Shown here piece after piece: positions 38,572-47,145 of a stretch of 64,000 nucleotides of DNA. The position numbers and the translations under genes are program-made. Each line of letters opens with the position of its first letter. The first letter of the stretch is position 1. The notes under the pieces are model-generated. The model searched no databases and was not told the origin of the DNA. It saw only the letters and a program-made list of their open reading frames with translations. The stretch spans positions 221,228 through 285,227 of the forward strand of contig NZ_JAJHUO010000010.1 of NCBI RefSeq assembly GCF_020859565.1, given 5' to 3'. This stretch comes from Saccharothrix luteola (GTDB lineage: Bacteria > Actinomycetota > Actinomycetes > Mycobacteriales > Pseudonocardiaceae).

Positions 38572-39572
38572 GTTCCGACACCCAGCCCGTCGCGCTGGAG
38601 GCCAACCAGCCGCGGCAGTTCTACCGGGGCGGTGCGGCCATCGCGGCGTTCCGGAACCGGGACGTGGCCGACCGCGGGCCCGAGGACTGGGTCGCGTCGA
38701 CCACCACGCAGTTCGGCAAGGACGAGGCCGGGTTGACCCGCCTGCCGGACGGGCGGTGGTTGCGCGACGCGGTGGCGGCGGACCCGGCGGGGTGGTTGGG
38801 CCCGGAGCACGCGGCGGAGTTCGGGGCGGACACCGCGCTGCTGGTCAAGCTGCTCGACGCCGGGCAGCGGCTGCCGGTGCACTGCCACCCGTCCGACGCG
38901 TTCGCGTCCACCCACCTGGGCTGCCGGCACGGCAAGACCGAGGCGTGGATCGTGATCGGCACGTCCGGGCCCGACCCGACGGTGTACATCGGGTTCCGCG
39001 ACGACGTGCCCGCCGCCGTCGCCGCCGACTGGGTGTCCACTCAGGACTCCGCGGCGATGCTGGCCGCGTTGAACCCGGTCAAGGTCTCGCCCGGCGACAC
39101 GGTGTTCGTGCCCGCCGGCGTGCCGCACGCGATCGGCGAGGGAGTGTTCATCGTCGAGCTCCAGCAGCCGACGGACTTCTCGGTCACGTTGGAGTGGCGG
39201 GGTTTCCTGGCCGACGCCGAGGCCGGGCACCTCGGTCTGGGCTACGACAAGGCGTTGGACTGCCTGGAGCGCCGAGCCCAGTCGCCCGGCGACCTCGTGC
39301 GCCGCACGCAGGCGCTCACCGGGCCGTCGGTGGACCTGTTCGACGCGCAGGCCGACCCGTTCTTCCGCGCCGACCGGCTGCACGTGTCCGGCACGGCGGC
39401 GCTGGAGCCCTCGTTCGGCGTGTTCGTGGTGCTGGAGGGCGCCGGCACGCTGGGTCCCGTCGCGGTGCACCGGGGCAGCACGGTGGTCGTGCCGCACGCG
39501 GCGGGCGAGGTCGTGGTGACGGGCGACGTGGTCGCCATCCGGTGCCGGCCGCCATCGGCGCCGCGGAGCTGA
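38568..39572 (+). CDS. manA: Mannose-6-phosphate isomerase, class I (PMI cupin)
   Basis: 334-residue class I phosphomannose isomerase-like cupin, zinc-dependent, interconverting mannose-6-phosphate and fructose-6-phosphate. Zinc ligands appear in QRLPVHCHPSDAFA (H-x-H), the GKTEAWIVI segment (Glu) and VFVPAGVPHAIGEGVFIVELQQ (His); the second cupin is reduced, giving a protein slightly shorter than the 390-residue norm. The beginning (VALEANQPRQFYRGGAAIAAFRN) replaces the usual LxGxxxxYxWGS with a variant. It is translationally coupled to the LacI regulator and faces copy C of the palindromic repeat. With GH92 it forms a small mannose-recycling module. Closely related cupin sugar isomerases are the alternative. 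Confidence 0.87.
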   Translation: MSSDTQPVALEANQPRQFYRGGAAIAAFRNRDVADRGPEDWVASTTTQFGKDEAGLTRLPDGRWLRDAVAADPAGWLGPEHAAEFGADTALLVKLLDAGQRLPVHCHPSDAFASTHLGCRHGKTEAWIVIGTSGPDPTVYIGFRDDVPAAVAADWVSTQDSAAMLAALNPVKVSPGDTVFVPAGVPHAIGEGVFIVELQQPTDFSVTLEWRGFLADAEAGHLGLGYDKALDCLERRAQSPGDLVRRTQALTGPSVDLFDAQADPFFRADRLHVSGTAALEPSFGVFVVLEGAGTLGPVAVHRGSTVVVPHAAGEVVVTGDVVAIRCRPPSAPRS

Positions 39573-39603
39573 GAGGTGGACTGGCAGCGCTGCTGGACCA
39601 CCC

Positions 39604-39791
39604 GAGAGTCCTACGTCCAGCGCCCGTGAGTCCTACGTCCAGAACGCGCGTGTCCTACATTCGCGTCCCCCGAGTTGAACGCTCACGCGTCCCGTGGCGC
39701 GCCTGAGCGTTCAACTCGGGTGCGCTGAACGTAGGACACGTGCGGTGCGAACGTAGGACTCACGCGGGCTGGAGGTAGGACTCTCGCGCGG
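39604..39791. repeat. Modular palindromic intergenic repeat, copy C (most symmetrical)
   Basis: Four units on each side in mirror order. Left: GAGAGTCCTACGTCCAG, GTGAGTCCTACGTCCAG, GTGTCCTACATTCGCG, CCCGAGTTGAACGCTCA. Right: TGAGCGTTCAACTCGGG, CTGAACGTAGGACACG, GCGAACGTAGGACTCACG, CTGGAGGTAGGACTCTCG. The inner pair 39669-39685 and 39704-39720 is a perfect 17-base inverted repeat around an 18-base loop. It lies between convergent genes and its right end joins the complement of TGACCG at the stop of the next gene (39792). Confidence 0.82.
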
Positions 39792-40790
39792 TCAGAGGTA
39801 CTTGTTGGCCAGCTCCGAGTACTCCTTCTCCAGGTCGTCGGCCAGGTAGGCGACGTAGGCCCAGGGCACGTCGTGCACGTGGTCGCGCATGCCGAGCAGG
39901 TGGCGCTTCGCCCGCGGCGCGTCGTCGGCCAGGGCGAACGCCGCCGCGAACAGGTTGTGGGCCTGCAACGCGCGCGGGTGGGGCTTGGTCGGGGTCGAGT
40001 CCCACTTGTCCGCCGCCGTGGCGATCTCTTCGCGGTGCCGGGTGAAGTAGCGCATCTTCAGCGTCGCGATCTTCAACGCCGACCGCGCCTGCACGGCGTC
40101 CTCGAACTGCTCCAGGAAGATCTCGAAGTGCGCCAGCGGCAGCATGGCGACCACCGGGTCGCCGGGCGGCGCGGCGTCGACGCTGCCCTGCGCGAACGCC
40201 ATCATCTCCTCGGCCGACCCGCCCCACTTCGACGCCAGGATCTGCAGCCGGGTCCAGTGCGCCGGGTACAGCGACGCGCACCGCGCCACGACCTCCCGCC
40301 ACACCTCGTCCTTCTGGTCCCGGTCGACCTGCAACCCGAGGCCCGCGGTCTGCAACTGCGCCCACGGCACGGCGTCGCGCGGCAGGAGCTTCGCGGCCTC
40401 GTGCAGCGGGCCGACGGCCTTGCGGAGGGTCCCGAAGAAGACCTTGAACCGGTCCTTGCCGACGCTGTCGGCCCGCCCGGAGCCGCGGATCGCCCACGCC
40501 TCCCGGATGAACGCCGTGCCGGCCAGCAGCCACAGGTCGGGGTCGGTGTTGTTCTTCGCCAGCTCCAGCAGCTCGTCGGCGTGGCCGATGGCGTGCTCGC
40601 CGAGGACCTCTGCCCGCAACGCCCTCACCTCGGGGTCGTCACGGCACTCCGCGAGCACCGTGGTCGCCGCCCTCAGGTGCCCCGCGTCCATCTCCTCCGC
40701 CGCGATGTCCAGGATCGCGTCGTCGTAGGTGTGGTCCCGCACCACTTCACGGGCGATCGCGGCAGGCCGCTTCCTCCGGAAAATCCCCAC
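39792..40790 (-). CDS. Hypothetical tetratricopeptide-like protein
   Basis: About 332 residues, cytosolic and strongly helical, with no family I can name. It begins with a basic stretch (GIFRRKRPAAIAREVV), then paired helices spaced like TPR units (AILDIAAEEMDAGHLRAATTVLAE, broken as DAGHLRAATTVLAE; HADELLELAKNN; LWLLAGTAFIREAWAIRG), with tryptophan-rich turns (VPWAQLQTAG, YPAHWTRLQILASKWGG). Similar actinobacterial proteins are annotated only as hypothetical or TPR. GTG 40790 is chosen; GGAGGAAAG lies somewhat far (15 bases) upstream, so the start could differ. It abuts palindromic repeat C at its stop codon. Confidence 0.68.
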   Translation of the reverse strand: MGIFRRKRPAAIAREVVRDHTYDDAILDIAAEEMDAGHLRAATTVLAECRDDPEVRALRAEVLGEHAIGHADELLELAKNNTDPDLWLLAGTAFIREAWAIRGSGRADSVGKDRFKVFFGTLRKAVGPLHEAAKLLPRDAVPWAQLQTAGLGLQVDRDQKDEVWREVVARCASLYPAHWTRLQILASKWGGSAEEMMAFAQGSVDAAPPGDPVVAMLPLAHFEIFLEQFEDAVQARSALKIATLKMRYFTRHREEIATAADKWDSTPTKPHPRALQAHNLFAAAFALADDAPRAKRHLLGMRDHVHDVPWAYVAYLADDLEKEYSELANKYL

Positions 40791-40919
40791 TCCAGCGACC
40801 TTACTTTCCTCCGAGCCCGAGTGGCCTAAGTCTTTCGTAGAGCCGAACAGGGCCTTTCTGCGGTTGTCCCCCAGCCTACGTGCGCGATGGAGTGGGGGCC
40901 TCGACGGAGGGGGACATCC

Positions 40920-42413
40920 ATGCGAGCGAGGACCGCGATCGCCGTGACCGCGGCGCTGATCGGCGCGGCCCTGCCGACGTACGCGCAGGCCGAGCCACGG
41001 CCGCACCGGACCATCACCTGGTCGCCGTGCGCCGAGCTCCCGGGGTTGGAGTGCGGCACGTTCCAGGCGCCGTTCGACTGGCGCACGCCGGACGACGGCC
41101 GCACGATCACCATCGCGGTGAGCAGGCTCAAGGCGCGCTCCGGCCAGGCCAAGGGCGTCGTGCTGACCAACCCGGGCGGTCCGGGCGCCCCCGGCCGGGG
41201 CCTGCCGCTGCTCTACGCCGACCGCGCCAAGCTGGTGACCGACCTCGACGTCATCGGCATCGACCCGCGCGGCACGGGCGCGAGCACGAACGCCACCTGC
41301 GGCGGGTACAGCTGGCTGGGCATCGCCGACCCGCGCGACCGCAGCCGGGCCAACACCGACCTGCTCTACGACGCCGCCCGGCTCCAGGCCACCGCGTGCC
41401 AGACCCGTTCCGGCGAGTTCGGCGAGGTGGTCAACACCGAGCAGACCGTCCACGACCTCGACCTGCTGCGCCGCCTGCTGGGCCGGGAGAAGGTCAACTG
41501 GATCGGCTACTCGGGCGGCAGCTGGATGGGCGCGTACTACGCCACCTACTTCCCCGACCGGGTCGACAAGGTCGTGCTCGACTCCAACCCCGACTTCACC
41601 TCGACGTTCCAGGACATCTTCGACAACTTCGGCTACGCCGTCGAACGCCGGTTCCGGACCGACTTCCTGCCCTGGGTGGCCCGGTACGACGGCGTCTACC
41701 ACCTGGGCACGACCGCCGAGCAGGTCCGCCAGGCCTACGAGACGACCCGCGCGCAGCTCGCCGCGAACCCGCTCACGCTGCCGGACGGCACCGCGGTCGA
41801 CGGCTTCGCGCTCGACATGGTGCTGACCCGGGCGCAGTACAGCAAGCTGCTGTTCCAGGACGGGGCGCAGACCCTGGCGACGCTCCGGCAGGCCGCGCGG
41901 ACCGGCGCGACGGCGCTGGTGGCCCGGTACCCGGACGCGCCCAGTGCCACGCTGTACGCCGTCACGTGCAACGACACGAAGTTCCGGCACAACCGCACCA
42001 CGTTGGCGCGGGAGGCGGAACGGCTGGGCGAGCTGTACCCGCTCAACGGCTTCTACCAGCGGCTCGCCCCGTGCGCGTTCTGGGACCGCCCGCCGCTGGA
42101 GCTGAAGAAGCCGACCGGCAAGGGCGTGCCGCCGGTGCTCATGGTGCAGTCGGTGCGCGACCCGGCGACGCCGGTGGAAGGCGCCGAGCGGGCCCACCGC
42201 CACTTCGCGGGCTCACGGATGCTCACCGTGACCGACGAGGGCGACCACGGCATCTACGCCTTCGGCAACCCCTGCGTGGACGACATCGTGGAGGCGTTCA
42301 TCGTGGACGGCGAGCTGCCGCCACGTGACCTGACCTGCGCGGGAACGCCCCTGCCGGACCCGACCGCGCCCGCCGCCGCGAGCACGCGCCCCCTGGTCGG
42401 CTGGCCGCTGTAG
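40920..42413 (+). CDS. Secreted alpha/beta-hydrolase, tripeptidyl-aminopeptidase type
   Basis: 497-residue extracellular serine hydrolase of the SlpD/tripeptidyl aminopeptidase (S33) family. The signal peptide ARTAIAVTAALIGAALPTYAQA has the AxA cleavage site. The mature enzyme starts ITWSPCAELPGLECGTFQAP, a family hallmark, then LTNPGGPGAPGRGLP (oxyanion side), IGIDPRGTGAST, nucleophile S198 in IGYSGGSWMGAYYA, Asp in MVQSVRDPATPVEGA and His in TDEGDHGIYAFGN. Cysteines in PCAELPGLEC, TATCGG-type and CAFW/NPCVDD segments suggest disulfides. ATG 40920 gives the signal peptide directly. Such enzymes release N-terminal peptides from proteins outside the cell; precise specificity is not readable. 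Confidence 0.9.
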   Translation: MRARTAIAVTAALIGAALPTYAQAEPRPHRTITWSPCAELPGLECGTFQAPFDWRTPDDGRTITIAVSRLKARSGQAKGVVLTNPGGPGAPGRGLPLLYADRAKLVTDLDVIGIDPRGTGASTNATCGGYSWLGIADPRDRSRANTDLLYDAARLQATACQTRSGEFGEVVNTEQTVHDLDLLRRLLGREKVNWIGYSGGSWMGAYYATYFPDRVDKVVLDSNPDFTSTFQDIFDNFGYAVERRFRTDFLPWVARYDGVYHLGTTAEQVRQAYETTRAQLAANPLTLPDGTAVDGFALDMVLTRAQYSKLLFQDGAQTLATLRQAARTGATALVARYPDAPSATLYAVTCNDTKFRHNRTTLAREAERLGELYPLNGFYQRLAPCAFWDRPPLELKKPTGKGVPPVLMVQSVRDPATPVEGAERAHRHFAGSRMLTVTDEGDHGIYAFGNPCVDDIVEAFIVDGELPPRDLTCAGTPLPDPTAPAAASTRPLVGWPL

Positions 42414-42416
42414 GGG

Positions 42417-43064
42417 CTAGATCCCGCCCGCCTGCCGCCGGCGCGCGGCGTAGACACCGGCCTCGGTCCGGCGGTCGAAGCCGAGCTTGTGCAGCAGCGA
42501 GGAGACGTAGTTCTTGACCGTCTTCTCGGCCAGGAACAGCCGGTTCGCGATCTGCCGGTTGGTCAGGCCCTCGGCGATCAGGTCGAGGATCCGCCGCTCC
42601 TGCGGGCTCAGCGCCGCGTAGCGCGGGTCCTCGACCGGTCCGCCGCGCAGCCGTTGCAGCACGGTCGCGGTCACGCCCGAGTGCAGCAGCGAGCCGCCCC
42701 CGGCCAGCGTGCGGATCGCGGACACCAGGTCGTTGCCGGAGACCTGCTTGAGCATGTACCCGGCCGCGCCCGCCATGATCGCGCCGAACAGCGCCTCGTC
42801 GTCGGAGTACGAGGTCAGCATCAGGCACGCGGGCGGCGGCTGGACCGTCGAACGGATCTCCCGGCACACGGTCACGCCGTCGCCGTCGGGCAGCCGCACG
42901 TCGATCACGGCCACGTCGGGCCGGTGGAACGCGGCGGCGGCCACGGCCGCGGCGGCGCTCTCCGCCTCACCGACCACCTCGATGTCCGACTCGACCGCCA
43001 GCAACTGCTGCAGTCCCCGCCGGACGATCTCGTGGTCGTCCACCAAAAGCACCGAGATGGACAT
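42417..43064 (-). CDS. NarL/LuxR-family response regulator, DosR-like
   Basis: 215-residue response regulator. The receiver has acidic D9-D10, phosphoacceptor D55 in VAVIDVRLPDGDG, T84 in LMLTSY and K106 in YMLKQVSGND. The C-terminal HTH is LSPQERRILDLIAEGLTNRQIANRLFLAEKTVKNYVSSLLHKLG (recognise by ERRILDLIAEGLTNRQIAN and EKTVKNYVS). The KTVKNYVSxLLxKLGxxRRTxAAVxAA ending resembles mycobacterial DosR/DevR, as do the spacing and the dual-GAF kinase encoded nine bases upstream. In mycobacteria this pair governs the hypoxia/NO dormancy response; the parallel here is inferred from architecture and from the neighbouring PPOX gene. Its 3' end is three bases from the convergent peptidase stop. Confidence 0.92.
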   Translation of the reverse strand: MSISVLLVDDHEIVRRGLQQLLAVESDIEVVGEAESAAAAVAAAAFHRPDVAVIDVRLPDGDGVTVCREIRSTVQPPPACLMLTSYSDDEALFGAIMAGAAGYMLKQVSGNDLVSAIRTLAGGGSLLHSGVTATVLQRLRGGPVEDPRYAALSPQERRILDLIAEGLTNRQIANRLFLAEKTVKNYVSSLLHKLGFDRRTEAGVYAARRRQAGGI

Positions 43065-43073
43065 GGGCCCTCC

Positions 43074-44654
43074 CTACACCGATACCAACGGGACGGACCA
43101 CGTCAGCGTTACACCCAGGCCCTCGGCCGACTCGACCTCGCACGAACCGTCCCACCTCGCCGCGCGCGCCGCCATGTTCACCAGGCCGCCGGTGTGCCTG
43201 CCCCGACCGGACGGCAGGCCTCCGCCGTCGTCGCGCACGACCAGCCGCAGGCTCGTCGCCGCGCGGTCCACCACCACCTCGACCTGCACGTTCGTCGCCG
43301 ACGCGTGCCGCGCCGCGTTGGCCAGCGCCTCGCGCAACGTGGCCAGCAGGTCCGGCCGCACGGGGTCGGGCACCACCGAGTCGATCGGGCCGTCCAGCAC
43401 CAGCGCCGGCTCGAAGCCGAGCAGCCGGGCCGACTCCTGCACCACCTTCATCAGCTGGGCGCGCAGGTCGGCGGCGCCGGCGGGCGGCTCCTGGAGCGAG
43501 AAGATGGTGCGCCGGATCTCCCGGATGGTCTGGTCGACCTCGGTGACGAAGTCCGCCAGCCGCTGGGCCACCAGCGGCTGCTCCACCAGCCCGTTCAGGC
43601 TCTGCAACCCCAGGCCGAGCCCGAACAGCCGCTGCACGACCAGGTCGTGCAGGTCGCGGGCGATCCGGTCGCGGTCCTCCAGCACGGCCAGCCGCCGCCC
43701 GGCGCCGGTCGCCCTGGTGAACTCCAGGATCAGCGCGGCCTGCCGGGCGAAGGACTCGACCAGGGCCACGTCGGAGGCGTCGAACGGTCGCTGCCCACGC
43801 GCACGCGCCACCATCAGCACGCCGAGCACCCGTTGCCCGGCGGCCAGCGGCACGAACACCACCGGCCCGATCCGGCGCTGGCCGGGCAGCCCGTCGAGCA
43901 CCTTGGCCCGGCCGGTCTCGAACACCTCGTGGGCCGGGCGGCCCTCGCCGGACGCGCTGAACCCGCGCACGTCGCCGTCCACCACCCGCGCGGTCAGCTC
44001 GCCCTGCACGTCGGGCAGCGCCAGCAGTGCGTTCACGCCGTCCGCGGCCAGGCGGGCGCGCACTGCGACCAGGCGCAGCGCGTCCCGGTCCGGTGTGCCG
44101 GTGAGCAGCGCGTTCGTCACCTCGTTCGACGCGCGCAGCCACACCTCCCGCTGCTGCGACTGCGCGTAGAGCCGGGCGTTCTCGATCGCGATGCCCGCCG
44201 CCGCGGCCAGCGCCACCACGAGCTCGCGGTCGGCGCGGGTGAAGTCGGAGCCGTCGGCCTTGTCGCTGAGGTAGAGGTTGCCGAACACCGCGCCGCGCAC
44301 GTGCACCGGCACGCCGAGGAAGCCGGGACCGGACGGGTCGAACGTCGCCGCCTCCGACCCGGTCTTCTCGAAGTCGGTGTTGTGGTGGCCGTCGTCGTAG
44401 GTGAACTCCAGCAGCTGCCGGTTCGGCCCGACCACGGCCAGCGCGCCGTACCGGGCGCCGACCAGGCCGCACGAGGACTCCACGATGCGCCGCAGCACGT
44501 CGGGCAGCGACAGGTCGCTGGCCAGCGAGACGACCGCGGCCAGCAGCCGGTGCAGCCGCTCCTGCGAGACGACCACCTCGGTGGTGCGGTCGGTCAGCTC
44601 GCGCAGCAGGCCGTCCAGCCGCGTCGCGGCGTTCGCGTCCGGGGATCCGGCCAC
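43074..44654 (-). CDS. GAF-domain sensor histidine kinase, DosS/DosT-like
   Basis: 526-residue soluble sensor kinase. Two GAF domains (about residues 55-195 and 205-330) precede a HisKA_3 dimerisation helix with the phospho-acceptor in DRDRIARDLHDLVVQRLFGLG and a HATPase lobe: ALANAARHASATNVQVEVVV (N box), VRDDGGGLPSG (G1) and GGLVNMAARAARWDG (G2). This order equals that of mycobacterial DosS/DosT, whose first GAF binds haem; the first GAF here begins SLPDVLRRIVESSCGLVGARYGALAV (short marker VESSCGLVGARYGAL) as in those proteins. No membrane segment. It is co-transcribed with the response regulator. Gas sensing is an inference; the haem-ligating His cannot be fixed without alignment. Confidence 0.92.
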   Translation of the reverse strand: MAGSPDANAATRLDGLLRELTDRTTEVVVSQERLHRLLAAVVSLASDLSLPDVLRRIVESSCGLVGARYGALAVVGPNRQLLEFTYDDGHHNTDFEKTGSEAATFDPSGPGFLGVPVHVRGAVFGNLYLSDKADGSDFTRADRELVVALAAAAGIAIENARLYAQSQQREVWLRASNEVTNALLTGTPDRDALRLVAVRARLAADGVNALLALPDVQGELTARVVDGDVRGFSASGEGRPAHEVFETGRAKVLDGLPGQRRIGPVVFVPLAAGQRVLGVLMVARARGQRPFDASDVALVESFARQAALILEFTRATGAGRRLAVLEDRDRIARDLHDLVVQRLFGLGLGLQSLNGLVEQPLVAQRLADFVTEVDQTIREIRRTIFSLQEPPAGAADLRAQLMKVVQESARLLGFEPALVLDGPIDSVVPDPVRPDLLATLREALANAARHASATNVQVEVVVDRAATSLRLVVRDDGGGLPSGRGRHTGGLVNMAARAARWDGSCEVESAEGLGVTLTWSVPLVSV

Positions 44655-44699
44655 CCGAGACCACCTCCGAGTCGGAGATCCCGAGGTTAACGCCTCCGC

Positions 44700-45098
44700 C
44701 TAGGGGATGCGACGCCCGGACAGCACCTCGAGGTCGACGACCAGGAAGTGGTCGCCGCCGCCGACCCCGCGCGAGGCCAGCGGCAGCTGCCGCAGCCGGG
44801 CCAGCCGCGCCTGCTCCTCGACCTCGGTGACGTGCCCGACCGCCATCACCGACCAGCCGCGGGACAGGTCCGAGGCGACGTCGTCGATCTGGAACGCCAC
44901 GATGGTGTCCCGCGCGACGAGGGTGGCGCTGCCGTCCGGCACGCGCAGCACGACGCACTCGCCGTCGAGCACGAACACGACGGGGTGCACCACCGGCAGG
45001 GCCATGTGGGTGTAGACGAGGCGGCCGATGGCGGCCGTGCCGAGCAGTTCCAGGCATTCCTCGCGGGACAGGACCTGAAGTCCAGCGGAGTCGTACAT
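44700..45098 (-). CDS. Pyridoxamine 5'-phosphate oxidase-like (PPOX) flavin protein
   Basis: 132-residue split-barrel protein of the PPOX class. VLSREECLELLGTAAIGRLVYTHMALPVVHPVVFVLD (markers REECLELLGTAAIGRLVYT and PVVHPVVFVLDG) and VAFQIDDVASDLSRGWSVMAVGHVTEV, with the GWSV(M/L)V(R/K)G element, match the family that binds FMN or F420. Members occur next to, and within, the DosR regulon in mycobacteria (nitroreductase-like). It is 45 bases upstream of the kinase gene on the same strand, so it may be the first gene of that operon. The cofactor and substrate are unknown. Confidence 0.88.
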   Translation of the reverse strand: MYDSAGLQVLSREECLELLGTAAIGRLVYTHMALPVVHPVVFVLDGECVVLRVPDGSATLVARDTIVAFQIDDVASDLSRGWSVMAVGHVTEVEEQARLARLRQLPLASRGVGGGDHFLVVDLEVLSGRRIP

Positions 45099-45213
45099 CG
45101 CACCTCTTCGTCACGCCCCAGTCGCTGGGATAAACGTTCGGCGCTGTGATCGTCGTTGCCTAGAGTCGGAAGTCCCGGCTTCGACGCATCCCACCCGGAT
45201 GGGGGATTTCCAG

Positions 45214-46068
45214 ATGGCATCGCTCGACGTACTCGCGCTGCTGCGCCGCCTCGGCCTGCACGAGGCCGAGCCGCCGAGCGTGGCGGCGTTGACCCGGTTG
45301 CACCGGGCGTTCGCCGAACGGGTGCCGTACGAGACGGTGGAGATCCAGCTCGGCCGCGTGGCCTCGCTCGACCCGCTCGACTCGGCGGCCCGCGTGCTGG
45401 CCGGTGGCGGCGGGTACTGCTTCCAGCTCAACGGCGCGTTCGCCGAGCTGCTGCACGCGCTCGGCTACCACGTGACCAGGCATCCCGGCGGCGTGCAGAT
45501 GACGGCGGACGACGAGCCGAGCATCAGCCGCAGCCACCTCGCGCTCACCGTGCGTGACCTGCCGGACTCCGACGACGTCTGGCTGGTGGACGCCGGGCTG
45601 GGCGACGGCCTGCACTCGCCGTTGCCGCTGCGCGCGGGCGTCCACCGCCAGGGCCCGTTCACGTTCGAGCTGGGGCCGTCCACGGCGGCTCCGGGCGCGT
45701 GGCGGTTCGGGCACGACGTGCGCGGGAGCTTCCACGCCATGCACTTCGCGCCGGACGCGGTCGGGCTCGACCACTTCGCGGACCGGCACGTGGACCTGTC
45801 CACGTCGCCGGAGTCGGGGTTCGTGCGCACCTTCGGCGTGCTGCGGACCGACGCCGGGGGCTGGGACGTGCTGCGCGCGTTGACCCTGTCCCGGATCGAG
45901 GAGACGACCACCAGGACCGTGCTGGACGACCGGGCCGACTGGTTCACCGCCCTGGCCGACGTCTACGGCCTGGTCCTCCCTGAGCCCGACCGCGAACCGC
46001 TGTGGCGCAAGGCGGTGTCCCAGCACGAGGCACACCTGGTCACACGGTCGCGCCCCGACCGGCGGTGA
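45214..46068 (+). CDS. Arylamine N-acetyltransferase
   Basis: 284-residue NAT enzyme, transferring an acetyl group from acetyl-CoA to arylamines and hydrazides. The Cys-His-Asp triad is C69 (GGGGYCFQLNGAF), H108 (SRSHLALTV) and D126 (WLVDAGLGDG), almost exactly the standard spacing. The N-terminal RAFAERVPYETVEIQLGR and DHFADRHVDLSTSPESGFVRTF also match. ATG 45214 is preferred because GGGGGA lies eight bases before it; an ATG five codons earlier (45199) is the alternative. The 3' end overlaps the convergent membrane protein gene by 29 bases. Physiological substrate unknown; in actinomycetes NATs act on aromatic amines and in some rifamycin-type pathways, but no such cluster is here. Confidence 0.94.
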   Translation: MASLDVLALLRRLGLHEAEPPSVAALTRLHRAFAERVPYETVEIQLGRVASLDPLDSAARVLAGGGGYCFQLNGAFAELLHALGYHVTRHPGGVQMTADDEPSISRSHLALTVRDLPDSDDVWLVDAGLGDGLHSPLPLRAGVHRQGPFTFELGPSTAAPGAWRFGHDVRGSFHAMHFAPDAVGLDHFADRHVDLSTSPESGFVRTFGVLRTDAGGWDVLRALTLSRIEETTTRTVLDDRADWFTALADVYGLVLPEPDREPLWRKAVSQHEAHLVTRSRPDRR

Positions 46069-46564
46069 AGTGCGTCACGTACCCCCGGTAGAGCTGCGGC
46101 GCGTGCCGCTTCAACGCCAGGTCGAGCAGGTCGTTGCCGGTGTCGTCGGCCAACTGGACCCAGTGGCCGAACGGGGTCATCGGCACGCTGCGGTACGTGA
46201 GGGAGAAGGCCCTCGGGTCGTTCGGCACGAGGTGGAGCCACAGCGCGGGCTTGGGCTTGGCGTCGTAGGACAGCGACACCCCGGCCAGCTCGTACCAGGG
46301 CACCGCCCACGTCTTGCCCTTCTCCTCCCAGCGCAGGCCTTGCGGCTCGACCACGAGCCGGCGCAGCCGGGCCTTCCGCCGCCAGACGCCGCCGCCGATC
46401 AGGCCGCCGAGCGCGACCAGCGGCCCGACGAACATGGCCGCGAGGTGGCCGTCGGCGTACGACAGGAACATCAGCAGCACGCCGAACAGCGTGAAGCCGA
46501 GCTGGACCGCCAGCCCGGCACGTCGTTCGGCCCGGTTGCCGAAGGGAATCTCGATCTCTCTCAC
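46040..46564 (-). CDS. Hypothetical membrane protein, PH-like (paralogue 1)
   Basis: 174 residues. Two hydrophobic helices near the N terminus (LAVQLGFTLFGVLLMFLSYADG and MFVGPLVALGGLIGGGVW) are followed by a soluble ~115-residue domain containing RRLVVEPQGLRWEEKGKTWAVPWYELAGVSLSY, reminiscent of bacterial PH (bPH) folds. The next gene encodes a paralogue with the same plan (RKLVLELPGVRWDDPAGAPWAVAWPELGGVRIS). GTG 46564 overlaps that gene's stop as GTGA. Both end with a similar RYxGxxxxF pattern (QLYRGYVTHFTAG; HLYRGVQDEGFTVG). Function unknown; linkage to meaB and thiolase may be just operon continuity. Confidence 0.7.
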   Translation of the reverse strand: MREIEIPFGNRAERRAGLAVQLGFTLFGVLLMFLSYADGHLAAMFVGPLVALGGLIGGGVWRRKARLRRLVVEPQGLRWEEKGKTWAVPWYELAGVSLSYDAKPKPALWLHLVPNDPRAFSLTYRSVPMTPFGHWVQLADDTGNDLLDLALKRHAPQLYRGYVTHFTAGRGATV

Positions 46565-47145
46565 GACAACCCCACAGTGAAACCCTCGTCCTGCACCCCT
46601 CGGTACAGGTGCGGTGCGAACCCGAGCACGGCGCGCTCGACCACCGGGACCAACGCCGCCGCGTCGCCCAGCGGCAGCCGGTAGGCGCCGTCCTCGCGGG
46701 CCAGGTGCGCCATGTCGGCGTGCCGGTCCCGGAAAGCCTGGTGGTCGGCGGGCAGCAGGTCCAGCCGGATCATGGTCTTGCGCACCACCGAGTCGGCCGG
46801 GTGGAACACCCGTTCCCGGGTCCGCGAGATCCGCACGCCGCCCAACTCGGGCCAGGCGACCGCCCACGGTGCGCCGGCCGGGTCGTCCCACCGCACGCCC
46901 GGCAGCTCCAGGACGAGCTTGCGCGGCCGGGAGATCTTCTTCCAGTTGACGATCGCACCGAACGTGATGCCGGTGAACGCCAGCCCGATGACCAGCCCGA
47001 TCGTGCCGCCGACCCCTTCACCGTCCGCGTACGCCGTCACGGCCCCCACCAGTGCCGCCACGCCCAGCGCACCGGCCACCGCGCCCCCGATCAGCACGCG
47101 GCGGACGTCCCGCCTACCGATGTCGATCACCACCGGCGTCATCAT
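46561..47145 (-). CDS. Hypothetical membrane protein, PH-like (paralogue 2)
   Basis: 194 residues. Hydrophobic segments RVLIGGAVAGALGVAALVGAVTAYA (markers GGAVAGALGVAALVGAVTA) and TIGLVIGLAFTGITFGAIV precede a domain with ISRPRKLVLELPGVRWDDPAG and WPELGGVRISRTRERVFHPADSV. Side by side with the downstream paralogue the LVxExxGxRWxxxGxxWAVxWxELxGVxxS core is obvious by eye. Its ATG overlaps the meaB stop (ATGA at 47142-47145), so the pair is translated after meaB on one message. No function can be stated; a tandem duplication is the simplest origin. Confidence 0.7.
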   Translation of the reverse strand: MMTPVVIDIGRRDVRRVLIGGAVAGALGVAALVGAVTAYADGEGVGGTIGLVIGLAFTGITFGAIVNWKKISRPRKLVLELPGVRWDDPAGAPWAVAWPELGGVRISRTRERVFHPADSVVRKTMIRLDLLPADHQAFRDRHADMAHLAREDGAYRLPLGDAAALVPVVERAVLGFAPHLYRGVQDEGFTVGLS

